The notes below the pieces were generated by a model. The model did no database searches. It was not told the origin of the DNA and saw only the letters and a program-made list of their open reading frames with translations. Made by a program: the position numbers and the translations under genes. Below are positions 38,350 through 50,165 of a stretch of 64,000 nt of DNA, piece after piece. The DNA lies in NCBI GenBank assembly GCA_022495005.1, contig JAGYXB010000070.1:327752-391751 (forward strand). Direction: 5' to 3'. This DNA comes from Rhyacophila brunnea. Lineage: Eukaryota; Arthropoda; Insecta; Trichoptera; Rhyacophilidae. Position 1 is the first letter of the stretch. Each line of letters begins with the position of its first letter.

Positions 38350-38903
38350 AATGTTACTTTATTAATGTATGTGTAAGTATGTATACCCAGTCTGAAATCG
38401 ATAAAACGAAATGCGATTAAGAACCTAGTTTGACAGTTTTTTTCTGATACAAAAAATTAAACGATATTTTTCCTTTGTTTCAGGTTTGTTCATGATCTAC
38501 TCTGCTACGTCTAAATAAAATGAAATGAACCAAGTAATATTACTGAGATAGTAATAATAATTAGGTAAGTACATGTTATTGTGTGAAATTCATAAGTTTT
38601 TCTCACAATCATACGGCAACTTACAAATTGCAAACACCCTTGGATAAATAAAGGCATGCCCGAGTCCAAGACGAACATTATGAGGTAACTAATAGTGTCA
38701 TGTTCTGCTGTGTTCACAAACTCAAACATATTTGCGACAGGAAGAAAATTCATACATACAATAAACAGCACCGTATGTTACAGAATTCATAATAATATAT
38801 GCATTTTAATCAAGATGATACTTCTGTGGAACTGCCTGAATTGATTGTTTGCTTACTATAAATACAATTGTAATATAGTTTAACGTTGATTTATGGCTAA
38901 GAC

Positions 38904-39747
38904 CAGTGGCGCACCCAGGATTTAATATTGGGGGGGGGCCAAGGAGGAGAATGTAAATTAGTCCCATAGGCTCTTTTTCTTCTTCACAGCCTAATTTCAC
39001 GTTTATCGGTTATTTGTCTATTTCACTTGGTGTACCTACACCATGGTCCCCACGTCCTGAAACGGGCCCTCAGGCTAGGATATTTGGCGGTCCCCCTACC
39101 TACCGCTAATATTAAAGGCAGTGTGAAACACTACATTACCGTTTTTCAAATTGTGTTTTAGTTCAAATTAAGGGTACTTATACAGTGAATTATTGGCGAT
39201 TTTAATACATCTACTTTAATAATGGAGCTGTCGAGTATCGACACACAATAATCAAAAAATATATTGCACAATTATAAAAGTAATTGAAAATGTTCATGGC
39301 CATGAAGTATAATAGCGCTGCAGGCGACTTTTTTTTCTATTAAAGCTAATTTATGATGTGTGTTTATCTCACTTATCTGGTCAACCTGACACGCCGGGCC
39401 CCCCACAGCCCGGGCCCCCAGGCTAGAGCCTTGTCAGCCCTCCCCAGCCATGACCTACACCACTCCGGAATTCGGGTGGACACCGAGAATTTTTTGACAG
39501 TTCCATTAGGGATTGGGTTTCTATAAAAACCTGACATTAGTGTCGAAATTTTCGTGTTAGAAATTAAAATCTAAGAAATTGTTCTAAAAAGGGTGCTGGA
39601 GAATTACAAATCATTTTTTTGCCGTGTTTTTATTTGTCTAAGCCCAAAGGTATAGGGCTTTCAGTTTCAATGTTTAAAATCATTCTGATAATTTTCATGT
39701 TTGGGGGGTGCCAGGGCCCCTTGGCTCCCCCCCTGGGTGCGCCACTG
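38904..39747. mobile_element. hAT non-autonomous element carrying a nested MITE
   Basis: Inverted ends CAGTGGCGCACCCAGG and CCTGGGTGCGCCACTG are perfect over 16 bp, followed by runs of G and C. It is flanked by an exact 8-bp duplication, GCTAAGAC, at 38896-38903 and 39748-39755, so this is hAT. 844 bp including a 419-bp insertion (39042-39452 plus one 8-bp duplicate); the host element itself is about 425 bp. No transposase. Confidence 0.93.
39042..39452. mobile_element. GC-ended hAT-like MITE, copy 3, nested
   Basis: Starts CATGGTCCCCACGTCC, ends CCCTCCCCAGCCATG. It is flanked by an exact 8-bp duplication, ACCTACAC, at 39034-39041 and 39453-39460. The interior matches the other three copies (GGGCCCTCAGGCTAGGAT; GGGCCCCCAGGCTAGAGCC). 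It sits inside the hAT element 38904-39747, so it inserted after that element. The right end has lost part of the GTGGGGG tract. Confidence 0.9.
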
Positions 39748-39766
39748 GCTAAGACAGAGATGTATA

Positions 39767-40578
39767 TGTTACACCGAATGTGCGAAATTGACTATTACAT
39801 GAAATGGGCTAAATTTTGGCTAATTCATGTAATAGTCAAGCCTGTTGCCTTATTCATGAATAAGGTAAATTTTCTGCCGAGTACATGAAGTCGCCAGGGC
39901 ATGGAATTCTTAAACTGTCAACATGACAGCAGAAAAAGTAAATATAATACGGATGATTTTATTAGTTATAATTGGACATAATATAATATTATTAGGTTAG
40001 GTTGGCTTAGGTTAGGTTAGATTAGGTTTTGAAATTCTGAATTATTCAACTGAATGTCCATTTTGAGGTTAGCTAACAAGTGTCAACAATACAATCGACC
40101 ATTGCATGTACGATACCCAAGCACGAATCAAATCGCGAAAATACCTTTAAATAAAATTCATCCGTTATCATATTATAGTTCTAGTTTTTTTGCGCATAGT
40201 AAATGGACATGAACGTCATTTTAGTTATTGATTGGTATATTTTTATATTATAATCAATGACATTTGACACAAATTTGGTTAGTTGCAAAAAATACCACCG
40301 GAGCGCGACCACCTATTTCGACCATAGACAATATACGTATATTTTGACCAATCGACGAGCATTTCACACATTTAGTTTAGTTGCAAAAAATACCACCGTA
40401 GCGCTAGTATCTAATTTGTCCAAGACATGAAGTAGGCAGAAAAATTACTGCTGATTTCACGCACTCTCCAGATATTTTGTCTAATTCATGAATAAGACAA
40501 CGGGCTTGCATTTTTCATGATTTAGGCAAAATTTTGCCCATTTCATGTAATATTCAATTTCGCACATTCGGCGTAACA
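39767..40578. mobile_element. Long-TIR element with TA-type target
   Basis: Ends TGTTACACCGAATGTGCGAA and, reversed, TGTTACGCCGAATGTGCGAA. The inverted match extends about 60 bp inward (TATTACATGAAATGGGC) and resumes near TTATTCATGAATAAG. Flanked on both sides by TATA, so a TA (or TATA) duplication. A block of about 110 bp is imperfectly duplicated inside (TTGCAAAAAATACCACCG at about 40284 and 40382). It also contains the TTAGG-rich tract. 812 bp, non-coding. It starts only 11 bp after the previous hAT element's target duplication. Confidence 0.82.
39991..40028 (+). repeat. Interstitial TTAGG-like tract
   Basis: Six TTAGG or near-TTAGG units (TTAGGTTAGGTTGGCTTAGG and so on). TTAGG is the common insect telomere repeat. 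A shorter CCTAA tract occurs at about 12386-12399. Too short and imperfect to be a telomere, and it lies inside a transposon. Confidence 0.6.
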
Positions 40579-40582
40579 TATA

Positions 40583-41353
40583 TAATGTCACCAATCACTA
40601 AATACTAAACTAAATGTAATAGCTGTTATTTGAGTATAAAGTCTTTAGTGTTTAATGGAGAACACGCAAGATGCGCATAAAAATGTGCTTGCGCGACAGA
40701 TAACCTGAAAATCTGACAGCTGTCATTTTGTAACCAGGAATTAAATAAATATAGTTTTTAATGTTGTTTACTTGTTTACGAAGAATGAAAATTATTAAGA
40801 GTTGGTACTAAAACAATAGCAGTATTAAATACATATTTCTTATTACACTATGCACGCTGATATCTAATACGTATACAAAACAGATGCCATATTGATAATA
40901 TATGAATTTTATTGCCATATCAATAAACAATATAATATTATATAAATGTGAAGATACTATTTGTATAATCAATTAAATTAACCGATGATAAAGCAACTAC
41001 ATAATATAACATTATTGTATGTTTATATTATTTACTGTTCATTTATGATTATTCAATTTATTTTGAAGACATTTCATAATTTTACCATTATATGTAAATT
41101 AAAAAATGTCCTAATAATTATCTTGCAATCGGAATCCTAAAAAAATGTTCGCAGAAATCAAATTACCTTGCCGATTGATATTGTCCCATCTGTCATTGTT
41201 TTTTTAAATATGCAGTTATTTCGATTTAACGTAACGTCCTCATTCTATGCATGTCGACCTTAAAACGTTACCTAGTGTCATTACTCATTACTCATTGTAA
41301 ATTAAATCATATAAACTTATACTTATAATAGTCGTATCTTGATGAAGATAACA
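40583..41353. other. AT-rich non-coding stretch
   Basis: No supported feature. Confidence 0.4.
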
Positions 41354-41524
41354 TTACGATAAAGCTTGGTATCTCAATGATGTATTCTTCTGGCAGCCCA
41401 GCGAATCTGTGTGGGTCGCGAATTCCATGTACAGTGGGTGGCATGGAGAGGGAGACAGGTCGCTCCCATCCTTGAGGTACCTGGTCTTCGCCCACGCTTC
41501 CGTGGTGGCTTTGAACCTTAGTCT
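41354..41524 (-). CDS. Candidate coding fragment, product unknown
   Basis: On the minus strand a 56-codon frame between a TGA at 41525-41527 and a TAA at 41354-41356 reads FKATTEAWAKTRYLKDGSD, then SPSPCHPLYMEFATHTDSLG. Most third codon positions from about 41518 to 41395 are G or C, which is striking in DNA this AT-rich and suggests past or present selection as coding sequence. The bias fades at the 41390 end. A second minus-strand frame is open over the same region (41307-41528 and upstream) and begins with an ATG, but its third positions are less biased. The fragment could be an exon (weak acceptor before GTTCAAAG), a piece of a retroposed gene or part of a transposon. I do not recognise the protein. 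Confidence 0.3.
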   Translation of the reverse strand, partial: RLRFKATTEAWAKTRYLKDGSDLSPSPCHPLYMEFATHTDSLGCQKNTSLRYQALS

Positions 41525-41529
41525 TCAAC

Positions 41530-43829
41530 CTTGATTTAAGACACTCCTGAAGACAAACATATTGTAACCCTTTGAGGAGTATTGCGAAATCTTGTTATCC
41601 CGTACATCCGGAAACTGACTCAACAATTTACTTAGATTGACTTGAGTATGTATGCATTCTGATTTTCTATTGCAGCAATTTTAATATCAATCTGATATAT
41701 TATAAACATAAAACTGAACGTTGCAGTTTGACGCATTGATTATTATAGGGCATTTACATATTAATTGGTACAGTTTCATTTTACAACAATTAACCATTTA
41801 CACAAATTTATTTCACTTAATCGGTACTTCGTCGGAATTCACACCATTGTTGAGATTAGACATTATAAATACAAGACTTTGCAACGATAATAATAAAGAT
41901 TTGCTTGTCTACTTGCTGGTTCAAGTCGTAACGTACATACGTGTATTTTTTCGTGCATTTTATTCATCTTTCTCTCCCGTCGCCCATAAATCCACAGCCC
42001 AGTTGCCATGGTGTCCAGTTGGCGACGCCGAATCGTCCCATTCTCTCTATCTGACAATCAATACTATTTAACGTGGATAAACTTTTGTAACGTTTTAATT
42101 AAAATTATTGTATTTAACATTATTGTATGTACATAACACTATTGTATTTTCGTTAAAAAAATCACAAAAGAAAGAATACAGTTTACGATTTTGTATATTG
42201 ACTATAAAAATAACAGACACTTAAATATTTTTATTCGTTTTATTCGTACTTATTCCATAATATATTAATAGTATACATACAACGTATACTAAACTGAACA
42301 TTTAAATGTGTGTGTTATTTATAATAATAACGTGTCGTTCCAGAAAGAATAATTATTATTTACAGCGAAAATAATTAATTATATTGTTATTGACTGTTGA
42401 TTTTGATGGATTGACTTATGACACAATTTGGTGGAATTCGTTTTTGCCTCGACTACCTATATTGCGATTTTTTTTTGTACTTAAGTTCAATGTTCATATA
42501 AAATAAATGAAAACTATGTGATATAAAAGACATTTTGTTACTGTTACTAATATAATGTAGCCACCTATAAATTTTATTAAACATGAATTTTGCGATCGGT
42601 ATAAATAGCCCTCGTATTTAAAAATTCTAAACCGACAACAATTCATTTGAAAGTTAAAACACAATATGCAAAAGTAAAACAATAAAATTATAATATGCTA
42701 GTAGGTACCTACGCCTGCTTACCTTGTATTGCAGAACGTAAACGCAATGTAAAAGACAAGTGATGCATTGACGTGATTGATATTTCAGATACATTTTTAT
42801 GTTGACATAAAAAAAACTTGAATTTTTAAATTAAATATGTTCGTATAATTATATTTTTTATTTGTGTCGATGTATTAATATTTTTTTATGATTGCATAAT
42901 ATGAAAAAATAAAAAATCATGGGGAATTAGGAAAAAGAAGGGGTTAGCGAAATTAATTTAAAATAAATACACAATAATAAAAATAAACAAATTGAAATTG
43001 TGTGAATATTAATTTATCATCTACCTACCCATAATCTACGCTGTAATACATAGTAAGTTAGTCAACATTGTTTAATTAAGTTACTTAATAAATTTTTATA
43101 TTTGAGGAAGAAAAACATAGCTTCTATATATTGCAGTTCATTTAATAATTCATAAAGCATTGCCGAAGCATTTGCAATGCTTGCTTATAACTTGGAATCT
43201 CACCTGTAAAAAATGGATGGTTCTCAATTCAACAGCGAAAATGATTAATTAATCAAATTCAAGACATCGAATTTTTGTTGTTTACCTATCCACTTTTATC
43301 CACGAATGTTCTTTACGTATCCACTTTTGTTGTCTGTATTATTTTATATTCAATATATATATATATATATTTAAATGGGAGAATTACCAACGTTCAACGT
43401 TATTCCATTTAATTGTTTCCATCATAAATGCATGTGATTGTGCAGTGTAGTCACATCGATAGACCCACAGAAAAATCGGGGAATATGAAAGTTACACACA
43501 AAGCTTTTTTAGTGGGTCATTTATTTACATGCTTTCTATTGAATATTAAAATTTAATGTTTTGTATTTTATGTATATTGCATTCAATCAATAATCTAATT
43601 TTGAAAGCTTGTAAAATACCAATATCTGCAGTTACTTGGTAAATATAAATATTCAAATTGTCTGTTAAATATAGAAATAATTGCCTTGATGTGGACAATT
43701 TGTACGAGTCTTGAGTGATGACACAAACAAGTTCCTATATTATGTAGATAGGTAGTAGATTATAAATTATACTATTGCTATTAAATTTAAAATCATACAC
43801 TGTTCTATAGCAAATTCCTAATATACTGA
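41530..43829. other. AT-rich non-coding stretch
   Basis: Contains an (AT)n microsatellite at about 43351-43371. The 116-codon frame at 41721-42071 has no motif. Confidence 0.4.
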
Positions 43830-44237
43830 AACACGTATGGCTGCGAGACGTGGACCCTCAACGCGAGAGATGTCCAAAGGCTAAGAGTCACACAGCGAGG
43901 CATGGAGAGGTGTATGTTGGGCATCACGCGAAAGGACCGTAAGAGAAACGAATGGGTTAGGAAGCAGACAAGAGTACGCGATGTAATAGACGTTTCCAAA
44001 CAGCTGAAATGGAGATGGGCGGGGCACATTGCTCACCGAAAGGACGGCCGCTGGACAAATGCCGTCATCCAATGGTACCGAAGGGGTACGAAACGGCCAC
44101 AGGGTCGCCCTAAAAGCCGCTGGATTGACGAACCGGTAAAGTTCGGCGGAAATACGTGGCAGCGAACGACACAGGACCGAGAGAGTTGGATAAAGCTTGG
44201 GGAGGCCTTCATCCAGCAGTGGATTGACCCCGGCTGA
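43830..44237 (+). pseudogene. RTE-type LINE reverse-transcriptase C-terminus
   Basis: An uninterrupted frame from just after a stop at 43827-43829 to the TGA at 44235 encodes about 135 residues beginning TYGCETWTLNARDVQRLRVT. Further motifs are ERCMLGITRKDRKRNEWVRK, LKWRWAGHIAHRKDGRW, GRPKSRWIDE and the terminal GEAFIQQWIDPG. This is the standard C-terminal region of insect RTE-like LINE proteins, downstream of the polymerase catalytic YADD motif. The 5' part, including endonuclease and polymerase, is missing: a 5'-truncated copy. The intact frame and well-preserved motifs suggest a fairly young insertion. A decayed relative lies at 17611-17755. Reverse-strand frames over the same bases are shadows. 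Confidence 0.9.
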
Positions 44238-44844
44238 CGATGATACTGAGACTGCTTCAAAGCTTGAATTACACTGGTAGACTCACGTCGATCGTCTGTC
44301 ACTATCGCTCCCCCGAGAACGTACGGTAATGGTACGGTCACCGATCGTCAATTGAGTCGTACGCGTAAATAGAGATTATTCTATTTTGGCCAGGAATTTC
44401 ACCATCGGTTTGAGAATCTGCCCAGTGTAATTTGAGCCCGGATGAATGCAAATCTATTTTAAACTCGCGGACTGCGCTTTGAAAAGAAATTCGTAGTTTT
44501 TTTTATCGCTTGACACAATTTTCTTGAAAAATATTCCTGAAATAAATAGTTGCATCCGTCATTTCCGTCATGAAATTTCAATCTGACACAGAATAAATGA
44601 TCTTGACAGAGTTTACAAATTTTTAATTCTTCACACTACGAAGGCTTCAATTAATTGATTATATTGCTGTGACAGCTCTGCCTAAAATAAATATTCCTAT
44701 GCGGCTTTAAATGCCGACGTGATGACATGTATTATAAAAAAGGAATAGCTTTGAAAGTAAGTGTTATCTTCGTGTCTTCAATATCTACTAGACTCTGGGT
44801 TCTAGACACCATATATGAATGCTGTACGTATATAATACAGGTAT
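44238..44844. other. Non-coding stretch, partly RTE 3' untranslated
   Basis: The first tens of bases after the stop probably belong to the RTE 3' untranslated region (GATGATAC follows directly, as in the copy at 17611). A CpG-richer patch lies at 44280-44370. No clear 3' boundary or target duplication was found. Confidence 0.35.
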
Positions 44845-44852
44845 ACAATAAG

Positions 44853-45198
44853 CAGTGACGTCCCTAAACAAAATGCCGCCGCATTTTTTTATACAATATT
44901 TTTTATCATCCGTGCTCGTGTCGTTTCTAGTCACCAATGACGTCGAAAGGTAACGGAAGTAAACTAGACATCGCGAACATGACAAAAAATTAAAGTCATG
45001 TTAAACCTTTTATGCTAATCAATACATTTTGTTTCGAGCCAGTGAGCTGAATTTTTGAAAGGAAAGATATTTTCGTTATTAAGTACCCTAGATAGTTATT
45101 TCTATATGTACCAAATGATTCTACTCGATTTGCCGCCCTTCGAGTAACTGCCGCCCCCAAGCAACGCTCAATCTGTCTACCCCCATGGGACATCACTG
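44853..45198. mobile_element. hAT-type MITE
   Basis: Ends CAGTGACGTCCC and, reversed, CAGTGATGTCCC. Flanked by ACAATAAG at 44845-44852 and ACAAAAAG at 45199-45206, an 8-bp duplication with one mismatch. The interior has GCCGCC near both ends. 346 bp, non-coding. Confidence 0.75.
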
Positions 45199-45206
45199 AC
45201 AAAAAG

Positions 45207-48200
45207 TATGGAATATACTGTATTATTGTATATTTTTTACCAGTTGACGATGTCTATTTGAAGGCGATGTTACCAATCCTGATTACTTTATATAGTGTGT
45301 TGTATTGTAATTAATTTATGACGATAATCAAAGACTTAATTTCGTAATCTTTTATTGTGAGACATCCATTCTGTTACCTTCTAATATGTGAATAAAAATG
45401 TTAAGAATCACTACGTGCATAACTAATTTTGTAAAAAGAAGACATCTGATGTTTTACTTCTGGTGTTCAAAAAATAGTGCAGTATATGCAGAGTACCTCA
45501 TTCACTTAAAAAGTAATAATACATTATTGCAGGGAGGGACGCCATGAACCTTGAAAGGCATTTCTTTATACCGGGTTGAATACCCCACAGGTGACACGGT
45601 CTATTGAAATAGTTGATTGTCCCGCACATGGAGGGCTGTGTAGTACATTCTACATTCTGTAGGTACTATCGCATTGTCTGCTCTCCCGGCCTCCGCACTT
45701 CAGCCGCACAATGTGCCCAGCGAGGTCTTGAAGTGAGGAAACTAAGCGGAAATATTATACACGAAGAATTTTACAAAATTCAAACAGTGGACACAGATTT
45801 AATAACGGTACCTACGTTACGTCTGCTGGAAACGGGGTTACCTATTGTTAATATTTATAATATTATTAAATCGATATGCGTATTACCTACCTATTTCTTC
45901 ACGTTTATCAGTTTTATCATCATTGTCGTAGAATCTGGTGTGGATAGTGACCGACACTTGATTTTTAAAAAGGTTTATTCACATATTATGAAGAGTATAG
46001 GGGAAGAAAAAGGGATATGTCACTTACTCTTTTCTGCCTTTTTTTTAATTGGTGGAAATTCATTGAATTTATAATACTAGCATCTAATAAAGCCAAAATC
46101 ATGGTAATCTTTTAGTTTTGAAGATATATAATAAAATCAGACTAAATCCTAAATTTACAATGAAGAAGGGGAATATATTATCGTTGATATACCATCTTGT
46201 TGCACTGTTTATTATCACATAGTACATGCAAAAGAATGATAATCTCTTGAAGTGAGGTTGAGTTACTGGTAACGACAACCAACTTCGACAACCACCCTTG
46301 AGCCTATGTGTCAAAATATTAAACTGGAATATATTATTATGACACGAAGCTTTTTTTATTTTTATAGTGTTGCGAAAGTACCCAAAATTTTCCACTAGGT
46401 AGCATTCAAATCTTCACTTAGTAGTGACATTATGCCTTTTTCCCTTGTACCCTTCATATATTTCAATGACTTGACTTAGTTGAGTTACTAGACTGGTAAA
46501 TCTCACAAAATACTGCTCTTGTAACGTAAATATGTAAATTTTACCAAATTCTATTCTATTACTAAATGTCATATAGGTTTGTATCAAAAATTATTTTATT
46601 TGTGATTAATTAGCATATTTAAAACCATGACTATATTAAGACGCTTGCAATGTGATGCTCGATTCATTTTAAAAAGAGATCAACATAGTATTATATTTTA
46701 TATCGATTAGATTTATACGCCAGACGTCCAATAACATTCTCATGGACTTGTAGCCCAGCTATTTACCAAAATTAGCAATTATTTTCTCGAGACCAGCAGT
46801 GTTGCTAAACAGCGTTCACAAAAATATACTACAGAATAACCTAGATGGCAGAAAAAGAGAACAATTAATATTGAAATATAATAATAATTAATTTTCTCAA
46901 ACTAAAATGTATTGTAGGAATAAAATCTATATCACCATGAAATGTATATAATATTCTAGTTTTATTATGACAATTTTAAAGCTTTTTGCTGTGTCGAAAA
47001 ACGCCAGATATAACGCCATTAAGCTATATACGGATTTTGCAAATATTCAAAACTGTTTGAACTGACAAGAAACATGACAATATATTATACCTATTCGCAA
47101 CTCCGGACACTAGTAGGTACATAGTTGGTTAAATAATCAGTACATTCTACGTGTAATTAAAAAGCTAGCGGAATAGCATGAGCTATCTATAATTGTACTG
47201 AAAATAACGTGTAATAAATAAATCGTTTCAATTCAGACAGAGAATTACAATAAACTTAATAAATGTCTAGAGTGCGGACTGTACAAATTATTTACAATTG
47301 TTTCTTCATCTCATTTAATGTGATATTAAATTAGAATTGTTACACCTCTTCGTTATGTATTGTGTATTCCTTTGTTTAACATCATTTTTAAGATAAAACA
47401 TGCGACTCGGTGACCATTGTTTTCGGGTTACGCTTTCTAATGTGTACATAAATAATAGCAAAACCGGAAACCCGTTGTTTTCTTCTACCCACGCTAGCAT
47501 TTGATACCATGGCAAGTGTTAAATAGATACTTCTTCACACATAGAGATAGAGATTTTTTTTAAATCTTAGGCAATTCTAGTTCTTTTAGTTTTACCTTAT
47601 ACGTACTTCTGTGGTCACTATATTATTATTTTAATCGCCTGTACATTAATAAACTCTAGCTTTCCCCCTTGTCTTTGAAAGAATGATAATTTAATATTAA
47701 AATTCACAAAAGATGCGTCTATCGTAAAACCAAGGCTCAACTTCTGATTTCTGATCAGATAGCGCAGTCATATCCAACCGGTGAATCGAATCGACATGTT
47801 GTTTTCATAAAACAGCGGGTGTGTTTGGATTCAGTGTTAAAAGCTCGTGGATAACAACCAATCCTGATAAAAAAAAGTCTCTTCTGTACTGTGGAGTGTT
47901 GAAATAGCTATTTTTTGATAAATATAATATGTTTGGTCTCAGAAATACCGAACTGAATTTTTGTTCTTACATCCATATATTTACATAATATATTGAATCC
48001 TAGTGAATATGTATTACATACAATTCTATTATAGTGGTTGGTGGGAAACATATATCTACTTTTATGTAATGTTTATACACGAGTAATGGAATAAACTCAT
48101 TTACCTGACATTATCACAGGTAACACTGCTAAGTATTTTCCGTCATACTATATACATAATAATCTGTCTTTTACTGAACGTTATCACGTTTTGAAACCAC

Positions 48201-49546
48201 TTTTGAATTATCAACTATGTATGCGATCGTTGCTCTAAGCATAATTTATGATGTTTTAAAAGCTCTAAAGTATTGCAAGTTGATACAAGAAAACGGCTTA
48301 TTCAGTACTTAGTGTTTAGTAGATACTTTGCTAAGTAGTACATACCTACCTACTTACCTAGTACTATATTTCAGTAAAGTTGAATCGCTCCTCTCGGGGA
48401 CGAGTGGCATTAAATTTTATTTTATATTATGCAGAGGAAATATTATTTTTCCGATATCTGTCTGTTCTTTCATGCTTTTGATTCTATGTTAAAATAACTA
48501 ATGCGATTTGTATATTTGTCCGATGGCAGATTAGTTGTCCATTAAACATTTTCTATTTCAATATTTCCATCGGCGGGAAGGGGATTAATTTACTCTGTTT
48601 AGTTTATAAATTAACCTCATCATTTTTGTGTTTGAAAATGTATCCATTAATAACCTTTTCCACTCGAAATTTTTTTTATAGGTACATACCACCCACTCGA
48701 GACTTTTTCCCGCACAAAGCATAATTTCAATATAAAACATTTAATTGGTGAAAAAAATGTAAAAAAAAATTTTTTTTTATTCTGTAAAATAAATTTATAA
48801 TGAATATACTGTACTTATTTTTAGTTTATTTATAATTCTTCATTGTGTGGTATTTCACAAAGCAATCTCCAATATGTAATCCTGGCTTATCACAGATCGT
48901 AATGAAATAGCGGTATGTAGAGAACTGGCTATAGAGTGTAAATCGTCCATTATGACTGTAAATATGATACAAATGAATTGCCTTCAAATACACTTGTAAT
49001 AAAAGCTGCTGTCTCGTAAATTTCCTAAATTAGTTTCGGGCTCATAACAACTCATTCCCAGTGCGGTACACATTATCAAAAGATTTCTCAAAAAATAATA
49101 AATCGATACGTAATAATTTTCATTTGACTCATTAGAGTATTTCACATTATATAGGTTCCGAATCGGCATAATATACTAGTAAGTATTGTCATCAAAAACA
49201 GTATTCAAATATAAAACTGTAAACTATACGAGACGCCCCTGCGCAAGCGAGAACCAATAAAAATATAAACACACTTCAAAATCATGCGTGACAAACACTT
49301 CACTCTAGTCTGGGAACGTTCAATAAATAAAATTTATGTGACAAAAAAACATTGCTTGCAAGCGACGACCTACGAATAAAAAAAGAGAAGATTCCGATAA
49401 AAATACTATGTTGAAATTAGGCACGCAGTATTCTTTTGCCGACTTCTTTCTCAGATAAATGTAATAACCTATTATTATTCATTCTAACTTGATTGAAATC
49501 GCATTATAAAAATTTCTGAAAATATTACAAAAATGACTTTATAGGC
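45207..49546. other. Long AT-rich non-coding stretch
   Basis: Includes the longest ATG-started frame of the window (45613-46074, 153 codons, plus). Its first third (45640-45750) is GC-richer (SPGLRTSAAQCAQRGLEVRK), but the remainder is AT-driven and hydrophobic with no domain, so it is not called as a gene. A fragment resembling a hAT tip (GCAGGGAGGGACGCCATG) is at 45530-45547. Nothing else was recognised. Confidence 0.3.
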
Positions 49547-49628
49547 GGTGCCGCCGCTACGGCGGCACTTGAGTAATACGGGAAACTTCTAATGCCGCCG
49601 ATATGGCGGCACTCGAGTGTTAAGGGTT
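49547..49628 (-). mobile_element. Hairpin-rich piggyBac-like terminus
   Basis: Read on the minus strand from TTAA at 49626-49629 the sequence begins CCCTTAACACTCGAGTGCCG and contains two GC-rich hairpins: GTGCCGCCG-CTA-CGGCGGCAC (49548-49568) and TGCCGCC-GATAT-GGCGGCA (49593-49611). Each is followed on the plus strand by ACT(T/C)GAGT, so the units are direct repeats about 45 bp apart. A TTAA followed by CCCT and subterminal repeats fits a piggyBac-type end. The partner end was not found nearby, so this may be a solo end or the far end may have decayed. Confidence 0.45.
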
Positions 49629-50105
49629 AATACAGCTGCATTGGACCTGCGTTGACAACGTTATTAATTACATCGACTGCTGGGACTGGTTTTATCTGGC
49701 AAACGGCCGCTCTGAATTGTACCAATTAACATTTTGAATAGCAAATCTATGGGTGATTCAGTTTGACCACATGTACTTATTGAATATTCATTAGGTACCT
49801 ACGTACTGCGGTAATTTGATTAAAGACCATTCGCAATTACAAACTGCATTTAGTCGTCATCATTATCGCTCATACTGTCATATACTGAGAAGGTTAAATT
49901 CATTTGTTTTATACAATACATTTTATGCTATTATAAGTTACCTAAGTTATAAAATGAGTTTTAATTAAATTTATGTTGCCAACATTAGAATACTTAGAAT
50001 ATTATTATAAAATCATATAGAGAGCGTTTGAAACTACCTAGGTACTTACTATATATAATATCATAGACTAAGAAAAGTATTTAAAATATTTTTAATTCAT
50101 ATAAT

Positions 50106-50165
50106 TTCACTCACGGTAGCGTAGTCTGTTAGGCGGCCGTCGCGGGTTCGATCTAGTACAAAAGC
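50106..50165 (+). mobile_element. tRNA-like SINE head
   Basis: GGTAGCGTAGTCTGTTAGGCG resembles a D-arm/A-box region, and GGGTTCGATC a B box about 25 bases later. No closing acceptor stem or CCA-type end, so a SINE or pseudo-tRNA. Confidence 0.4.

Noticed and set aside
43805..44341. Minus-strand frames of 63-102 codons over the RTE fragment
   Set aside because: They are shadows of the plus-strand reverse-transcriptase frame, whose motifs are unmistakable.
45613..46074. 153-codon open frame, the longest ATG-started one in the window
   Set aside because: Only the first third is protein-like; the rest is AT-driven hydrophobic sequence with no domain, no splice context and no codon bias.
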